Source of the DNA: Acholoe squamosa
Taxonomy: Eukaryota > Annelida > Polychaeta > Phyllodocida > Polynoidae
Reading direction: 5' to 3'
Assembly (NCBI GenBank): GCA_949317995.1
Contig: OX439037.1
Span: forward strand, 17,410,324 to 17,474,323
DNA length: 64,000 nucleotides
The notes below the pieces were generated by a model. It saw only the letters and a list, made by a program, of their open reading frames with translations, searched no databases and was not told where the DNA came from. This document shows, piece by piece, positions 1 to 13,250 of this stretch (position 1 is the first letter of the stretch; every line of letters starts with the position of its first letter). Position numbers and translations under genes: made by a program.

Positions 1-2560
1 AAAATGTTTACGCAGTAGAAACTAGTATTAAATGACTGAAAACTTTTCTAAGACCACTGGTTTAAACAAACAGGAAAATCACTTACAGTGAAGTCACAAT
101 AATCCAGTATTAATTCTCATGAGATCAGATATGTAATACTGTATCTGTCCTTAATAATCCAGTCCAACTCAAACAATAATTTTCAGCACCTAACCAGAAA
201 ATGATTTTGAAACTAAGACCACTGAAAACTTAGTGTGCAATAAACCTTTCTAAATCCAACTCAGACAATTTCCAGCACCTAACCAGAAAATAATTTCCCC
301 CACTGAATACCTAGTCTGCTGAAATCTTTTTTGAGTCCAACTCAGACAATTTCTAGCACCTTACAAGAAAAGGACTTAGAACATTTTTAAGAATAAAACC
401 ACAGGTTTGGGGAGGTAGGTGAAAGGGATCAAACCTGAGTGACTTGAGAGGATGGTAAGGGGAGGCATAAGACCGGTAGCAGACCTCAGGGGAGCTGGGA
501 GAATGGTCAAGGGAGAATGGTTAGGAGAGGTAGGAGCTAGCATTGAGTAGCTGAAAACTTTTCTAAGACCACTGGTTTGAAACAGGCAGTAAATTTCTAT
601 GAGTAAAATCATGGAATACCTAGCCTGCGAAAACCTTGTCTAGAATAATTTCCAGCACCTAACCAGAAAATATTTTCCCCCGCTGAATACCTAGTCTGCT
701 GAAATCTTTTCTGAGTCCAACTCAGACAATTTCCAGCACCTAACCAGAAAATAATTTCCCCCACTGAATACCTAGTCTGCTGAAATCTTTTCTGAGTCCA
801 ACTCAGACAATTTCCAGCACCTTACCAGAAAAGAACTTAGAAAATTTTTAAGAATAAAACCACAGGTTTGGGGAGGTAGGAAAAAGGGATCAAACTGACT
901 GACTTGAGAGGATGGTCAAGGGGGGTATAAGGCCGGTAGCAGACCTCAGGGGAGCTGAGGGAATGGTCTAGGGAAAATGGCTAGGAGAGGTAGGAGCTAG
1001 CATTGAGCAGCCCTAAGACCACTGGTTTAAAACAGACAGGAAATTACCTAGCCCGTAAAAACCTTGTCTAGCATAATTTCCAGCACCTAACCAGAAAATA
1101 ATTTCTCCCACTTAATACCTAGTCTGCTGAAATCTTTTCTGAGTCCAACTAAGACAATTTCCAGTACCTAACCAGAAAATAATTTCCCCCGCTGAATACC
1201 TAGTCTGCTGAAATCTTTTCTGAGTCCAACTCAGACAAATTCCAGCACCTAACTAGAAAAGGACTTTTAAGAATAAAACCACAGGTTTGAGGAGGTAGGA
1301 AAAAGGGATCAAACCTGACTGACTTGAGAGGATGATCAAGGGAGGTATAAGGCCGGTAGCAGACCTCAGAGGAGCTGAGGGAATGGTCTAGGGAGAATGG
1401 CTAGGAGAGGTAGGAGCTAGCATTGAGCAGCTGAAAACTTTTCTAAGACCACTGGTTTAAAACAGGCAGGAAATTTCTATGAGTAAAATCATGGAATACC
1501 TAGCCCGTGAAAACCTTGTCTAGCATAATTTCCAGCACCTAACCAGAAAATATTTTCCCCCGCTAAATACCTACTCTGCTGAAATCTTTTCTGAGTCCAA
1601 CTCAAACAATTTCCGGCACCTAACCAAAAAATAATTCCTAAGACTGAACCCACTAAATACCTAGCCTGCAGAAATCTTTTTTAAGTCAAGCTGGCACAAT
1701 ATTCCATCACCTAACCAGAAAATAATTTTTGAAACTAAAACTAGTAAGTACCTAGCCTGCAGAAATCCTTTCTAAGTCCAACTCAGGCAATATTTTCCAG
1801 CCTAACCAGAAAATAATTTCTGCTTACAGTGTGGAATGTCTAGAATGTCAACACGATCATTAATCTTTGCTATTTACTCACAGGCTGGAATGTCTAGAAT
1901 GTCTGCCTAGTCATTAATCTTCATTGTTTACTCACAGTGCGGAATGTCTGGAATGTCTACACGACCATTAATCATTGCTATTTACTTGCAGTGTGGAATG
2001 CCTGGAATGTCTACTTGATCATTAATCTTTGCTGTTTACTTAGAATGTGGAATGCCTGAAATGTTTACGCAGTAGAAACTAGTATGAAATGACTGAAAAC
2101 CTTTCTAAGACCACTCGTTGAGACAAACAGGAAATCACTTACAGTCAAGTCACCATAATCCAGTGTGTAACAATCCAGTCATTCACCTTCCAGTGTTAAT
2201 TCCTATAGGATCAAATTCATAGTACAGTATCTGTCCTCAGACAATTTCCAGCACCTAACCAGAAAATAATTTTTAAGACTGAACCCCCTGAATATCTTGC
2301 TTGCTGAAATCTTTTCTAAGTCCAACTCAGACAATTTCCAACACCTAACCAGAAAATAATTTCTAAGACTGAACCATTTCCAGCACCTAACCAGAAAATA
2401 ATTTCTAAGACTGAACCCACTGAATACCTAATCTGCTGAAATCTTTTCTAAGTCCAACTCAGATAATTTCCAGCACCTAACCAGAAAATAATTTCTAAAA
2501 CTAAACCCACTGGATACCTAGCCTGCTGAAAACCTTTCTAAGTCTAACTCAAAAATGGAC
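1..2560. repeat. AT-rich satellite: ~81-bp repeat with a ~2.06-kb higher-order period
   Basis: A unit of about 81 bp containing TTTCCAGCACCTAACCAGAA and CTAGTCTGCTGAAATCTTTT recurs many times (for example at about 661 and 742). It is interrupted by a longer GGAGGTAGG-rich segment at about 391, 851 and 1270. The first ~180 bases recur from about 2057, so the whole block is itself tandemly repeated with a period near 2.06 kb. No coding potential is seen; the short frame at 376-612 lies in the repeat. Confidence 0.85.
1828..2056. repeat. ~54-bp tandem repeat (GTGTGGAATGTCTAGAATGTC type)
   Basis: Four to five diverged copies start near 1829, 1882, 1937, 1990 and 2044. Each has TGGAATGTCTGGAATGTCTA followed by CATTAATC and TGTTTACT. 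The array lies inside the larger satellite unit. Confidence 0.8.
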
Positions 2561-2969
2561 TAACCTAAAGGCATAGTCTCAGCAATGCACCATGTCCCAA
2601 TGTAAGATGGTCAGTGATGCAAGCTGTGACTACGGCAGGCCTGCAAACTCCTTGTCTTATATAGGAAACCCAAAGCCATAAGCTCCGCCCCCTTGTGAAT
2701 CTCAACCAATCAGCATCAACCAATCAGCACTCAGTCTCATGTTAAAATCAAACCAGTGAGCTAAATAGTCCTCTCTGAAAACAGTTATTTCAGCAAATTT
2801 AGGCTATATAACAGAGAAAATTGTCAAACCTATGAATAATTAGCAGAGTAATAACAAGCAAGAGTGTTTCAATTGTCTCAAATACCTATAATTCAACCAT
2901 GAAAACAGTGGAAAATTGGCGGAAGATTACAAGGTGAAGCGGTTCTAATGGGAAAGTTCCAGAAAGTAA
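2561..2969. other. Gene-free spacer with two CCAATCAGC words
   Basis: No ORF or repeat of note is seen. Two CCAATCAGC words occur side by side near 2705-2730, as in CCAAT promoter boxes, but no gene start follows. I assign no function. Confidence 0.4.
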
Positions 2970-4840
2970 ACAGTGAAGACTGAGAAAATGAGGGATTTCA
3001 CTGATTTTCTTGCGGGAACTCCATCTGTTATGGCCTTAGTTGCCTGTTTGCATCGAATTAAAGTCATATTTGACCCGACAGCGCCGGAATTTCGCCGAAA
3101 CGATCGTTTTCGCCGTGCGCCCGTACCTAGAGCATACCACAGGGGGTGGTACTTAGAGTAGACAGGGCTGGGGTTAAAGGAAATGACCCATAGCTGGTTG
3201 CTGACGAGTGGAATCTCGCACGTAAAAAGAAAAAGCTGCCAATTTCATGCGAGTTTCTATCAATTATGGTCTTATTTGCTTGTTTGCATCGAATTAAAGT
3301 CATATTTGACCCGACAGCGCCGGAATTTCGCCGAAACGATTGTTTTTGCCGTGCGCCCGTACCTAGAGCATACCACAGGGGGTGGTACTTAGAGTAGACA
3401 GGGCTGGGGTTAAAGGAAATGACCCATAGCTGGTTGCTGACGAGTGGAATCTCGCACGTAAAAAGAAAAAGCTGCCAATTTCATGCGAGTATCTATCAAT
3501 TATGGTCTTATTTGCTTGTTTGCATCGAATTAAAGTCATATTTGACCCGACAGCGCCGGAATTTCGCCGAAACGATCGTTTTCGCCGTGCGCCCGTACCT
3601 AGAGCATACCACAGGGGGTGGTACTTAGAGTAGACAGGGCTGGGGTTAAAGGAAATGACCCATAGCTGGTTGCTGACGAGTGGAATCTCGCACGTAAAAA
3701 GAAAAAGCTGCCAATTTCATGCGAGTATCTATCAATTATGGTCTTATTTGCTTGTTTGCATCGAATTAAAGTCATTTTTAGCTCCATAGCGGCGGAAAAT
3801 TTCGCCAAAACGATCGTTTTTGCTGTACGAACAATTTCCTTTAAGGTGTCACCACCCTAAATTGGACCACTTCCAAATAGTCCCTTCTGAACTTAGTTAT
3901 TTTGAGGAATTTGGCCCCAAGGGAAGGGAAAGAGGGGCCAAACCCATTGTTATTTGGTATCAGAATGATGAGTAGGAGTGTTTCAATAGGCCCAGAATAT
4001 TTTTTGTTCAAAACATAAATTCAGTGGAAGTTTATGGGGTGAAGGGGTCCTGATGTGTATTCATGCGCTGATCAGGCCTCACCATGCAAAAATCACTACC
4101 TGGTTACCATGGCAATTTGCCCAAAATCTAGCCTGACTATGTTCATGTGGACCTATCTTATTTTTTTCTCCATTTCATAAGCTAAAATATGGTGTAGGTT
4201 GCTAAGCACTGTGAGAATTTTAAGTATATTTAATATCAGGTCAACGGTGGAAGACCTGTGATTTTTCGGATGGTCACAAGGCATTTGGGGTGGTGACATG
4301 CTTACTACTCTAAGTACCACCCCCTGTGGTATGCTCTAGGTACGCGAGCATGGTGAAAACGATCGTTTCGGCGAAATTCCGGCGCTGTCGAGTCAAATAT
4401 GACTTTAATTCGATGCAAACAAGCAACTAAGGCCATAACAGATGGAGTTCCCGCAAGAAAATCAGTGAAATAGCTCATTTTCTCAGTTTTCACTGCATGT
4501 TTACTTTCTAGAACCTTCCATTTCACTCGCCGGCTACCAGCTATGGTTCATTTCCTTTAACCCCAGCCCTGTCTACTCTAAGTACCACCCCCTGTGGTAT
4601 GCTCTAGGTACGCGCGCATGGTGAAAACGATCGTTTCGGCGAAATTCCGCTGCTGTCGGGTCAAATATGACTTAAATTCGATGCAAACAAGCAAATAAGA
4701 CATACTAAGACCATAATCGATAGATACTTGGCTGCTATTTCTTTTCACGTGCGAGATTCCACTCGCCGGCTACTAGCAATGAGCCCGTACCTAGAGCATA
4801 CCACAGGTGGAGGTACTTAGAGTAGACAGAGCTGGGTTAA
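2970..4840. repeat. 236-bp tandem repeat with inverted copies (foldback structure)
   Basis: The word GACCCATAGCTGG recurs at 3185, 3421 and 3657, exactly 236 bp apart. The units are nearly identical and include CATACCACAGGGGGTGGTAC. After a ~450-bp spacer the same unit appears reverse-complemented at about 4305-4780, and a short direct copy closes the block near 4785-4840. Direct and inverted copies could form a large cruciform. The ~70-residue frames here are repeats of the unit, not genes. Confidence 0.85.
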
Positions 4841-4914
4841 ATAGAAAATTCCAAGAAGGAAGGTTCCATAGAATTCTACTGCGTCTTTCTGTTGTGTGGG
4901 AAACGTACCCAGTC

Positions 4915-7740
4915 GGCATATGATTTATATTCTTGTTTATCCTAAAGTCTGGGAAAGTAACTGACATTTGACCCTGGATCCTTAGCTCTGTAAAGGTAGG
5001 TCATGATACAAAACTGCATCATACTCACCAGTCACAATATAGTGATAAAATATAGTAATAAATTGCTAACATATCAACCTTCTTGGAAATTACATAAAGT
5101 GCCTTTATTAAAAATTAGCTGATACTCTCACCAACACTGTATTAATGCATCTTAACAATCAATGTGCAGTGCTTTCATGCACAAGCAACCCTTAAAGGAT
5201 TTTAGCGTCATGGGAAAACAAACAGATGTTTAACCAACACAGGGGTGCATGACACTCAATATTCAAAGTGATGCAATGGTGTGCTGTGTTACATTAGTTA
5301 ATGTGCTAATACAGCATGCCTCATTAACAATTTATATAAAGCTTAAATAAGATATAGCTAGCACTTTTCTAGCATTTTAGATATAGCTAGCACTATTTTA
5401 GCATTTTATCAATGTACCGTCATAATCTATAGCCATAACGCATTACTGCATCAGCAGCACTTAAATGGTAAAGGAAAATTTATTGCTTTGTCCTAAAGAA
5501 TAAGATTCTTCCAGTGACGCAGTGAATAAACACCAGTTCACTGATTTAATGTCAATTTAGATATGTCTAGCTAGTAGTATAATGATTACATTGTACAGGG
5601 AAACAAAAATATCTAAGTAAATATCCAAATTTTGACTGAAATACATAATCTTAATTGGAATTCAAGCCTATACCTAAGCTTATATTTAAAGCCTTGCTTA
5701 TATTACACCCGAAAGACTTCTTAACCAGGCTTATAAACGAGGCATGCTTATATATTGGGGCCAGGCTTATATTTAAAAAAATACGGTATATCAAGCATTT
5801 TAAGCCTCTAAAAGGTCTACTACGGCTTATAGCATTTTCAGGATTGTCAGGGTGCGGCTTATAAACAAAAATACCCCGTCAAGCATTTCAAGTCTCTGAA
5901 AGGTTTACTGCGGCGTATAGCATCTCCAAGATTGCCGGGCGAATCTAAAATGGTACCCTCAATTTTGACTGAAATACATAATCTTAATTTGAATTCCAGC
6001 TTATTTTTAAAGCATGGCTTATATTACACCCAAAAGACCTCTTAACCAGGCTTATAAACGAGGCAGGCTTATATTTGAGGCCAGGCTTATATTATAAAAA
6101 AATATGGTATATCATGCATTTTAAGCCTCTAAAAGGTCTACTACGGCTTATAACATTTTCAGGATTGTCAGGGTGCGGCTTATAAACAAAAATACCCCGT
6201 CAAGCATTTCGAGCCTCTAAAAGGTCTACTGCGGCTTATAGCATCTCCAAGATTGCCAGGGTGCGGCTTATAAACAAAAATACCCCGTCAAGCATTTCGA
6301 GCCTCTAAAAGGTCTACTGCGGCTTATAGCATCTCCAAGATTGCCAGGGTGCGGCTTATAAACAAAAATACCCCGTCAAGCATTTCGAGCCTCTAAAAGG
6401 TCTACTGCGGCTTATAGCATCTCCAAGATTGCCAGGGTGCGGCTTATAAACAAAAATACCCCGTCAAGCATTTCGAGCCTCTAAAAGGTTTACTGCGGCG
6501 TATAGCATCTCCAAGATTGCCGGGCGAATCTAAAATGGTACCCTCAATTTTAACTGAAATACATAATCTTAATTGGAATTCAGCTTATTTTTAAAGCCTG
6601 GCTTATATTACACCTAAAAGACTTCTTAACCAGGCTTATAAACGAGGCAGGCTTATATTTGAGGCCAGGCTTATATTATAAAAAAATATGGTATATCAAG
6701 CATTTTAAGCTTCTAAAAGGTCTACTACGGCTTATAACATTTTCAGGATTGTTAGGGTGCGGTTTATAAACAAAAATACCCCGTCAAGCATTTTAAGCTT
6801 CTAAAAGGTCTACTGCGGCTTATAACATCTCCAAGATTGCCAGGGTGCGGCTTATAAACAAAAATACCCCGTCAAGCATTTCGAGCCTCTAAAAGGTCTA
6901 CTGGGGCTTATAGCATCTTCAAGATTGCCAGGGTGCGGCTTATAAACAAAAATACCCCTTCAAGCATTTCAAGCCTCTAAAAAGTTTACTGCAGCTTATA
7001 GCATCTCCAAGATTGTCAGGGTGCGGCTTATAAACAAAAATACCCAGTCAAGCATTTCGAGTCTCTGAAAGGTTTACTGGGGCTTATAGCATCTCCAAGA
7101 TTGTCAGGGTGCGGCTTATAATCAAAAATACCCAAGCATTTTAAACCTTTTGAGTTGATACATAAATTTAAATTTAAAATGGTACCCTCAATTTTAACTA
7201 AATACATAATCTTAATTAGAATTCTGGCCTATACCCAAGCTTATTTTTAAAGCCTGGCTTATATTACACCTAAACAACCTCTTAACCAGGCTTATAAACG
7301 AGGCAGGCTTATATTTGAGACCAGGCTTATATCAAAACAAATACAGTATATCAAGTATTTTAAGCCTCTAAAAGGTCAACTGCGGCTTATAACATCTTCA
7401 AGATATTGAGTGTCATGCACCCCTGTGTTGGTTAAACATCTGTTTGTTTTCCCATGACACTAAAATCCTTTAAGGGTTGTTTGTGCATGAAAGCACTACG
7501 CATTGATTGTTAAGATGCATTAATACAGTGTTGGTGAGAGTATCAGCTAATTTTTAATAAAGGCACTTTATGTAATTTCCAAGAAGGTTGATATGTTAGC
7601 AATTTATTACTATATTTTATCACTATATTGTGACTGGTGAGTATGATGCAGTTTTGTATCATGACCTATCTTTACAGAGCAAAAGATCCAGGGTCAAATG
7701 TCAGTTACGTTCCCAGACTTTAGGATATAAATCAAATGCC
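4915..7740. mobile_element. Foldback-type element with ~330-bp inverted arms
   Basis: The left arm (about 4915-5268) is matched in reverse complement by the right arm (about 7402-7740). Both include TGCATGACACTCAATATT and its complement and the word TGACATTTGACCCTGG. The interior is almost entirely an 88-bp minisatellite. No transposase is present. This is the structure of a non-autonomous foldback DNA element that has accumulated tandem repeats. I could not define a target duplication. Confidence 0.75.
5720..7150. repeat. 88-bp minisatellite
   Basis: The junction GCGGCTTATAAACAAAAATA recurs at 88-bp spacing (tataaac at 6181, 6269 and 6357). Four to five near-perfect copies lie at about 6181-6530 and diverged copies on both sides. 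The 69-residue frame at 5655-5864 lies in this repeat and is not a gene. Confidence 0.9.
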
Positions 7741-7995
7741 TTGCTACAATGCACCTAAATTGATTATCTTAAGTATAAGAAAAAATGAATAGGGATTATA
7801 TTAAACATTAAAGTGGTCACTAATGCATTGATGCATCATACCCATCGGTTGTGGCCTAGCAAGTAATATAAACTTCACTGAGGGATTGCAAGGGTGTGGC
7901 TTATAATCAAAAATACTCATACGGTTGGCATAATACTTATGCAACAATAAAATGCCCTTATCCAAAATAATAGGTATTTTCTGGATATTCAAAAA

Positions 7996-8048
7996 ATATA
8001 GGTCTTCTTTGGATATTTTTTTAGAAATATCCAAAGAAGACCTATATA
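7996..8048. repeat. Perfect hairpin, ~22-bp arms
   Basis: TATAGGTCTTCTTTGGATAT is followed after a short loop by its reverse complement ending CCTATA. The structure lies immediately left of duplication copy A. Confidence 0.85.
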
Positions 8049-9084
8049 TATACACTTCTATGAAAGCAAGACCTGACATAAGATTACTAGTTTCTTTGCA
8101 ACTGTAACTCAATTGCCTTCAAAATTTGGATCAATTTAGTGTCTACAACACCCCTCTCAAAAGACCACTCAATAGTGTTAAAGCATTAGCTTTAGCTTAG
8201 ATAAGTAATTAACCCAGGGTAATTAACCTGTATAGAATGACACTCGCTCTACCGTGTATAACAGAAGGGGTAACTATATAGCTTCATCTACAGAAATATT
8301 ATTTGACTCTGTGTTAATCAGAGTGAGTTATTATCTGTTACATTCTGTACTAGGTTGTAGTTAAGTATGTGATGTGACTATGTTTACTGCACCTCTATAT
8401 TGACCTAGCTGTTCATTTCTCACTTTTAGTATCTCAATATTTATGTAATGATTATCTAGCCTTTACTCAGAAAAGGCAAGAAAAAGACACAATTAGGAGA
8501 TTATGTGTCTTGTATTCATTAAAAAGAAACAAGCAAATTTCAAACACTTCACAACACAGACAACTCCCCCAGAATTTAGTTTCCTCCATCACATATTTTG
8601 TACAACCTTCATAAGATTATAAATACCTTATAACCAAATAGCTATTGAATTCAATCCTCCCTTATAAAAGGTGTAAAGTCAGTTTAAGTCACTCTATCTT
8701 CACCAAAGATATGGCTTGAATAAAAAAGGGCACAGTTGAAGTTAGTCTCACTTTGGATAGAACTAGAAATGTTTTTTTCTCCATGTCACTAAAGAGATAA
8801 TATTCACTCATAATTTGGTTTCCTCCATCATGATTTTGAAAAACCAATAATTCCTCCACCTACAGATATGGACAAGATACCTCTGTAATTATCTTCAGTA
8901 TACTCTAATTGGTATATGGTGAAATGTTGAGTTATATTCCAAATGTTTAGAGACATTTTTCCAGTTTCTTCCATTTCTACTTTTAGGCGGACAAAACCTA
9001 TTTCTTCTGGATGTTTTTTTTTCATGGTTTTTACCTTTTTTTTTCGCACTCTGGAAGAAACTTCCCAACCCTGCACTCATTAGA

Positions 9085-9995
9085 ATTCATTAATAATTCA
9101 AAATAGCTGCCCTATACACAGGTATGGTTCTAAATGGCGTAAATGGATTCCCAGATATCAAAATTGTGACCCATCCTAACAAAGTGGTACTGAAGTCGCA
9201 CATTTAGAAGCCTAGATATAGTCTTCTCAAGTGGTATAGTGTCAAAAAAATCAGAATTTTTAAATTTGATATTTTAGCATTTTTCCATCCTATGGTAAGA
9301 TATCTCTGAATTTAAGCCCCAAATGCCTAAAAGACATAGCTATAGTTTTCTTGGTTATTTAAAATTACATAGGAAATATGTAGGATTTATGAATTACTAT
9401 ATGTTTAATATGTCAATTATCTCAGTTTAATTTAATTTTAATTCATCCGACTTAATTTACCGACAGAAGATCCATAGAGGACCAGCTGGTTCAAATATGC
9501 AAGTGTTATATACCAAATGAACAGCTGATCAAAGCTTTTGGTGAGCTCTAAATGAATATGCCAATAACTAAACATTTTGTCTGTGCGACTTCTGTACCAT
9601 TTTGTAAGGATGGGTCACAAATGTACTTTTAGGACTTTATTTTGTGTTTCTTTGCTGATAACAAATAAAGGTGTTCCTTTTTCAGAATCTTTATAGCACT
9701 ACATAAGGTAATTAATGACTGCCATATACATGGTTCTAAATGGCATCAATGGATTCCTGAGCCTCACAAATGTACTTTTAGTACTTTATTTTGTTTTTCT
9801 ATGTTGATTTGAAGTGGAAATATTCGTTTTTTGACATTCTATGGCATTAATTAGGGTTAAAACCATTAATAATTCAAAATGACTGCCACATACAGGGTTC
9901 TAAATGGCATGAATGGAATCATGGGCCTCAGAGCTGTACTCCTAGTACTTTATTTTGTTATTCTATGCTGATCAGAAGTGGAGATATTGTCTCTT
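9085..9995. repeat. Diverged ~150-bp repeat inside duplication copy A
   Basis: The phrase GGTTCTAAATGGC with TGTACTTTTAG(T/G)ACTTTATTTTGT recurs near 9128, 9730 and 9897. A more diverged copy lies at about 13015-13150. The block is present in both duplication copies, so it predates the duplication. Confidence 0.7.
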
Positions 9996-10615
9996 GAGGG
10001 GGCCTAGCAGAAGTAGTGCAGCATGAACATGGTAAGATAAAATGCATTTACTTGTAGATGTACTTTTGTACCCAATAAAATACTTTAGAAAAAAAGGTTT
10101 TATAACTGTGATAATCATGATTCCGTAAATCAAGATTTTTTGATTTGGTAGGTATATCACTGACACTCCTAGTAAAAAAAGACTTTTGAAGTTTTGTGAA
10201 TTTATAATACAGGACCCCTAGCTACTAGGTCATCCTAGTTTGAGCGAGATATATGTATGTATATTATGAGTGGCCACACACAATAAATTCAGAATGATTA
10301 ACATGCTGAGGATTTTCAAAGAAGGGTTGTGACTGTTTAAGTGCTGTGCCTGTGCCCTAGAGCAGGACATAATTATAGAGCATGACATACTATCATTTCA
10401 GAGGTGTCTATTCAAATTCAACACTACATCATAGTGTGACTTTTTTAACTGGAGAACCCTGAAGGGTACATTTAGCTAAATAACAGCCACTATTAGTCAC
10501 CACTTTTTATTTTTACATATTAGGGGCTGATTATACTGACCAGTGGTGGGTCACTCTTGACAATTATCCTAGTCATAGGGGTCGTGAGCTACAGTATAAT
10601 GTTCTGCAGTGTCCC

Positions 10616-10975
10616 CCAGATGTTAGCCTTATAAGGTACACACAATTACACAGAGTGTCCTTATGAGGTACACACAGTTACACAGTGTGTCCTTATGAGG
10701 TACACACAGAGTTACATTGTGTCTTCATGAAGTACACACACAGTTACATTGTGTCTTTATGAGGTACACACACACACACAGAGTTACACAGTGGATCATT
10801 ATGGGGTACTCTGATGTTAGCCTTGTGAGGTAAACAGACACAGTTACACAGTGGGTCCTTATGGAGTACTCTGATGTTAGCCATGTGAGGTACACTGTAT
10901 CTTCCTATGAGGGACACACACACAGTTTGACAGTGTGTCCTTACAAGGTACTTTATGAGGTAACTGAAAAGTACC
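10616..10975. repeat. Short tandem repeat of TTATGAGGTACACACAGTTACACAGTG type, then (GT)n
   Basis: Units of about 35-40 bp mixing TGAGGTACACACA and AGTTACACAGTG run across the interval. A (GT)n tract follows at 11078-11102; it is shorter in copy B (about 16567-16584). Confidence 0.8.
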
Positions 10976-12259
10976 TCATAAGGCCAACGTCATAAGGTGC
11001 TTCTCTCCTCGTAAATGGAGGTAACCTCATAAGGGTACATCACAAGGAATTTACCTCACAAGGACCAATTGTGGGGATGTGTGTGTGTGTGTGTGTGTGT
11101 ACGGGGGGTGTAGCTGGTCTGGGAAGATGAGGACATTCAACCTACACATGCAGCACCTCTCCATACTAATCCACCACATCACATGAATCGTTGGGGGAGC
11201 TCTTCAGTCAGTGAAAGCCAACAGAACTTCTGAGTATTAGTCTGGCAATATCTGACCACTGCGTACTAGATCTACTAATAGTATGAGTGTGAAAGTGACC
11301 ATGCCTTCCTCATCATATTATATACCTCACACAGTAAGTGTGGCGATGTCCGGTCTGAAGTACTTAACACCACAAATAGGCTGCCTGTGGCCACCACTCT
11401 ATAAGTACATGTGCACTCAGTGGCTATTTTGAATTCATTTCAAGGAGAATTAAAGGCTGATCTCTCTGTCTATATCATATATGTCACGCAAACAATATTA
11501 TGACCTGTGGAAATTTCGCTTTGCACCAGATTAGAATGCTCTGAATCTTCTGGACAAAATGCCTCCATGTTAAAGCACAGTTTATCTATATACCCATAGA
11601 ACACACACTCACCATATGCCTTATGGGGACTCTACCAGTAATGTCAAAACAGGAAGTCAGGTAGCAGTTTGGGGGGAGGTTTTTGTTTAAGTGTTTTATT
11701 AAGGTTCACAGAAATTATGTAAACACATAACCTGTCCTCAAGCTTGGCAAAGCCGTTATGATGCTCAGGCCTTCTTTATAGGTGACTTATTCAATCGATT
11801 TAATAATCAGTGTAATGGCATACAATGTTACATGTCACATAAAGACCACTCATAGTTATATCTGCACAATGTAATATAACACATAATGAGATGGGGATGA
11901 ATGAGGAGTTCATGTAATGGTGTAGATTACACGGTACCAATGTATAATACAAACAGTCTGTTTCATTTCAATGCACCACACACATATCTGTCATTAACCA
12001 GGTATACATGGAAGATTCATACATAGCTCTCATAAGAGGACCCAGCACGCAATCAAAGTTTATCATACAATTCAAAAAGAGTGTGTATACTAGACAAGTA
12101 TGGTATATTCATCATTGATGTTACATTTAGGATAATCTCCTTTAATTTCTTCTTTAAAGACCTCTTTTTCCTTAATCAGTGTATACTTTATCTTAAGCTT
12201 ATTCCATCTTCTAATGGCCTCCTGGTGGAAACTCTTATATACAATCGGATTCCTGGATA

Positions 12260-12353
12260 CCCAGCTAGCACAACTTGTGCAATTTACATCATTCTTACGT
12301 GAAAACTCATGTGATTTACGTAAAAAAGACATCATTTGGATTAGCTAGCAGGG
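12260..12353. mobile_element. 94-bp palindrome-ended insertion in copy A only
   Basis: The ends are CCCAGCTAGC and GCTAGCAGGG, flanked by TA on both sides. Copy B lacks the segment (its sequence runs TCCTGGATATCC). This fits a tiny MITE with a TA target duplication that arrived after the duplication, or precise loss from copy B. Confidence 0.6.
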
Positions 12354-12366
12354 TATCTTTTGAATG

Positions 12367-12683
12367 TGTAGTGTTCTACCCCTCGATGTTCAATCGAATC
12401 TTTCGATAAACAACGAAGAACAACTATTCAGGTTCCAGTTAAAACTTTATTGTCTAATAACACATAGGCATCAGCCGTTCTCGATCACAGTTACAGGTGG
12501 CAGAGTTTGAACTCTATAACAGGTTCGACACTAGGCCTTCTAGTGTCTACAGTTGATATTTCACATACACCCCCTCTGTGCAGCAGCACAGAGGAGTACT
12601 AGAATATGGTAGCCGGGCAGCCGCCAACCATCGCTCACGATGGTCAGTCGGGGTTGGACTGACCTTGAGGAAGGCCGTACAAC
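12367..12683 (-). mobile_element. Truncated Ty3/gypsy LTR
   Basis: It starts TGTAGTGTTCTACCCC directly after AATG and matches the first ~317 bp of the LTRs at 17748 and 38315. It stops at GGCCGTACAAC, lacking the last ~150 bp. The insertion point is the same as that of the LTR in copy B. A gypsy element was therefore present before the duplication, and copy A later lost nearly all of it. Confidence 0.9.
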
Positions 12684-13250
12684 ATAGTATTATCTCTTGT
12701 TTATGCTGAATTTGCTGAAGTTGTTTTGTTTCAGATATTCCCTAGGTTTCGGTGTAGCACCAATCATCCCTTCTAGTCTGTACCAAGCCTTATGTGCCAT
12801 ATACAGCCATGTCACTCCATATGCTTTTAGATATACCGGCACTGTGATGCATAGTATGCTGCCTCTTCATGAAGCCTTCTCTGATATCATCAGGCATTTC
12901 ATACATGAACCTTGAATAGTGCATCCCTTGCATAATGAATGTTACCAGCAGCAAAAGGCATTGGAATAATCTCATCTCATTAGACAAAATTAATCAAAAA
13001 TGGCTGCCACATACAAAATTCTAGCTAGCATAAATAGTTCCAATGACCTGAGAAATGTACTTTCGGAACTTTAAGTTGATTGGAAGTAAAGATACCCTTT
13101 TCGATATCTTTATAGTTTTACACTCATTCAGGGCTGGATTTCTTCCCGGATGAAAGGTTTTTCTTCCTGGACAGTGGAAAAAAACCTGGAAGAAACCTAT
13201 TTTGTATGGTAAATTCACCTGCTATGGTGAAGAGACAGACTGATGAGGAT
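12684..13250. other. Unique spacer between duplication copies
   Basis: No recognised gene. Overlapping frames at 12697-12915 (+) and 12790-12987 (-) have no family resemblance. The part from about 13000 is a diverged copy of the GTTCTAAATGGC repeat. Confidence 0.5.

Larger units (their letters stand above)
8058..12366. repeat. Segmental duplication, copy A
   Basis: This block is nearly identical to 13251-17747 in direct orientation. The shared sequence starts at CTATGAAAGCAAGACC (8058 and 13251) and both copies end at TTGAATG next to a gypsy LTR start (12367 and 17748). I see no protein-coding gene. The ~80-residue frames on the minus strand occur in both copies but carry copy-specific frame differences (9000-9080 versus 14200-14270). 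It contains the repeats listed separately. Confidence 0.95.

Noticed and set aside
3183-3808. Repeated 69-codon frames on both strands
   Set aside because: They are translations of the 236-bp tandem repeat, and identical frames appear in each unit.
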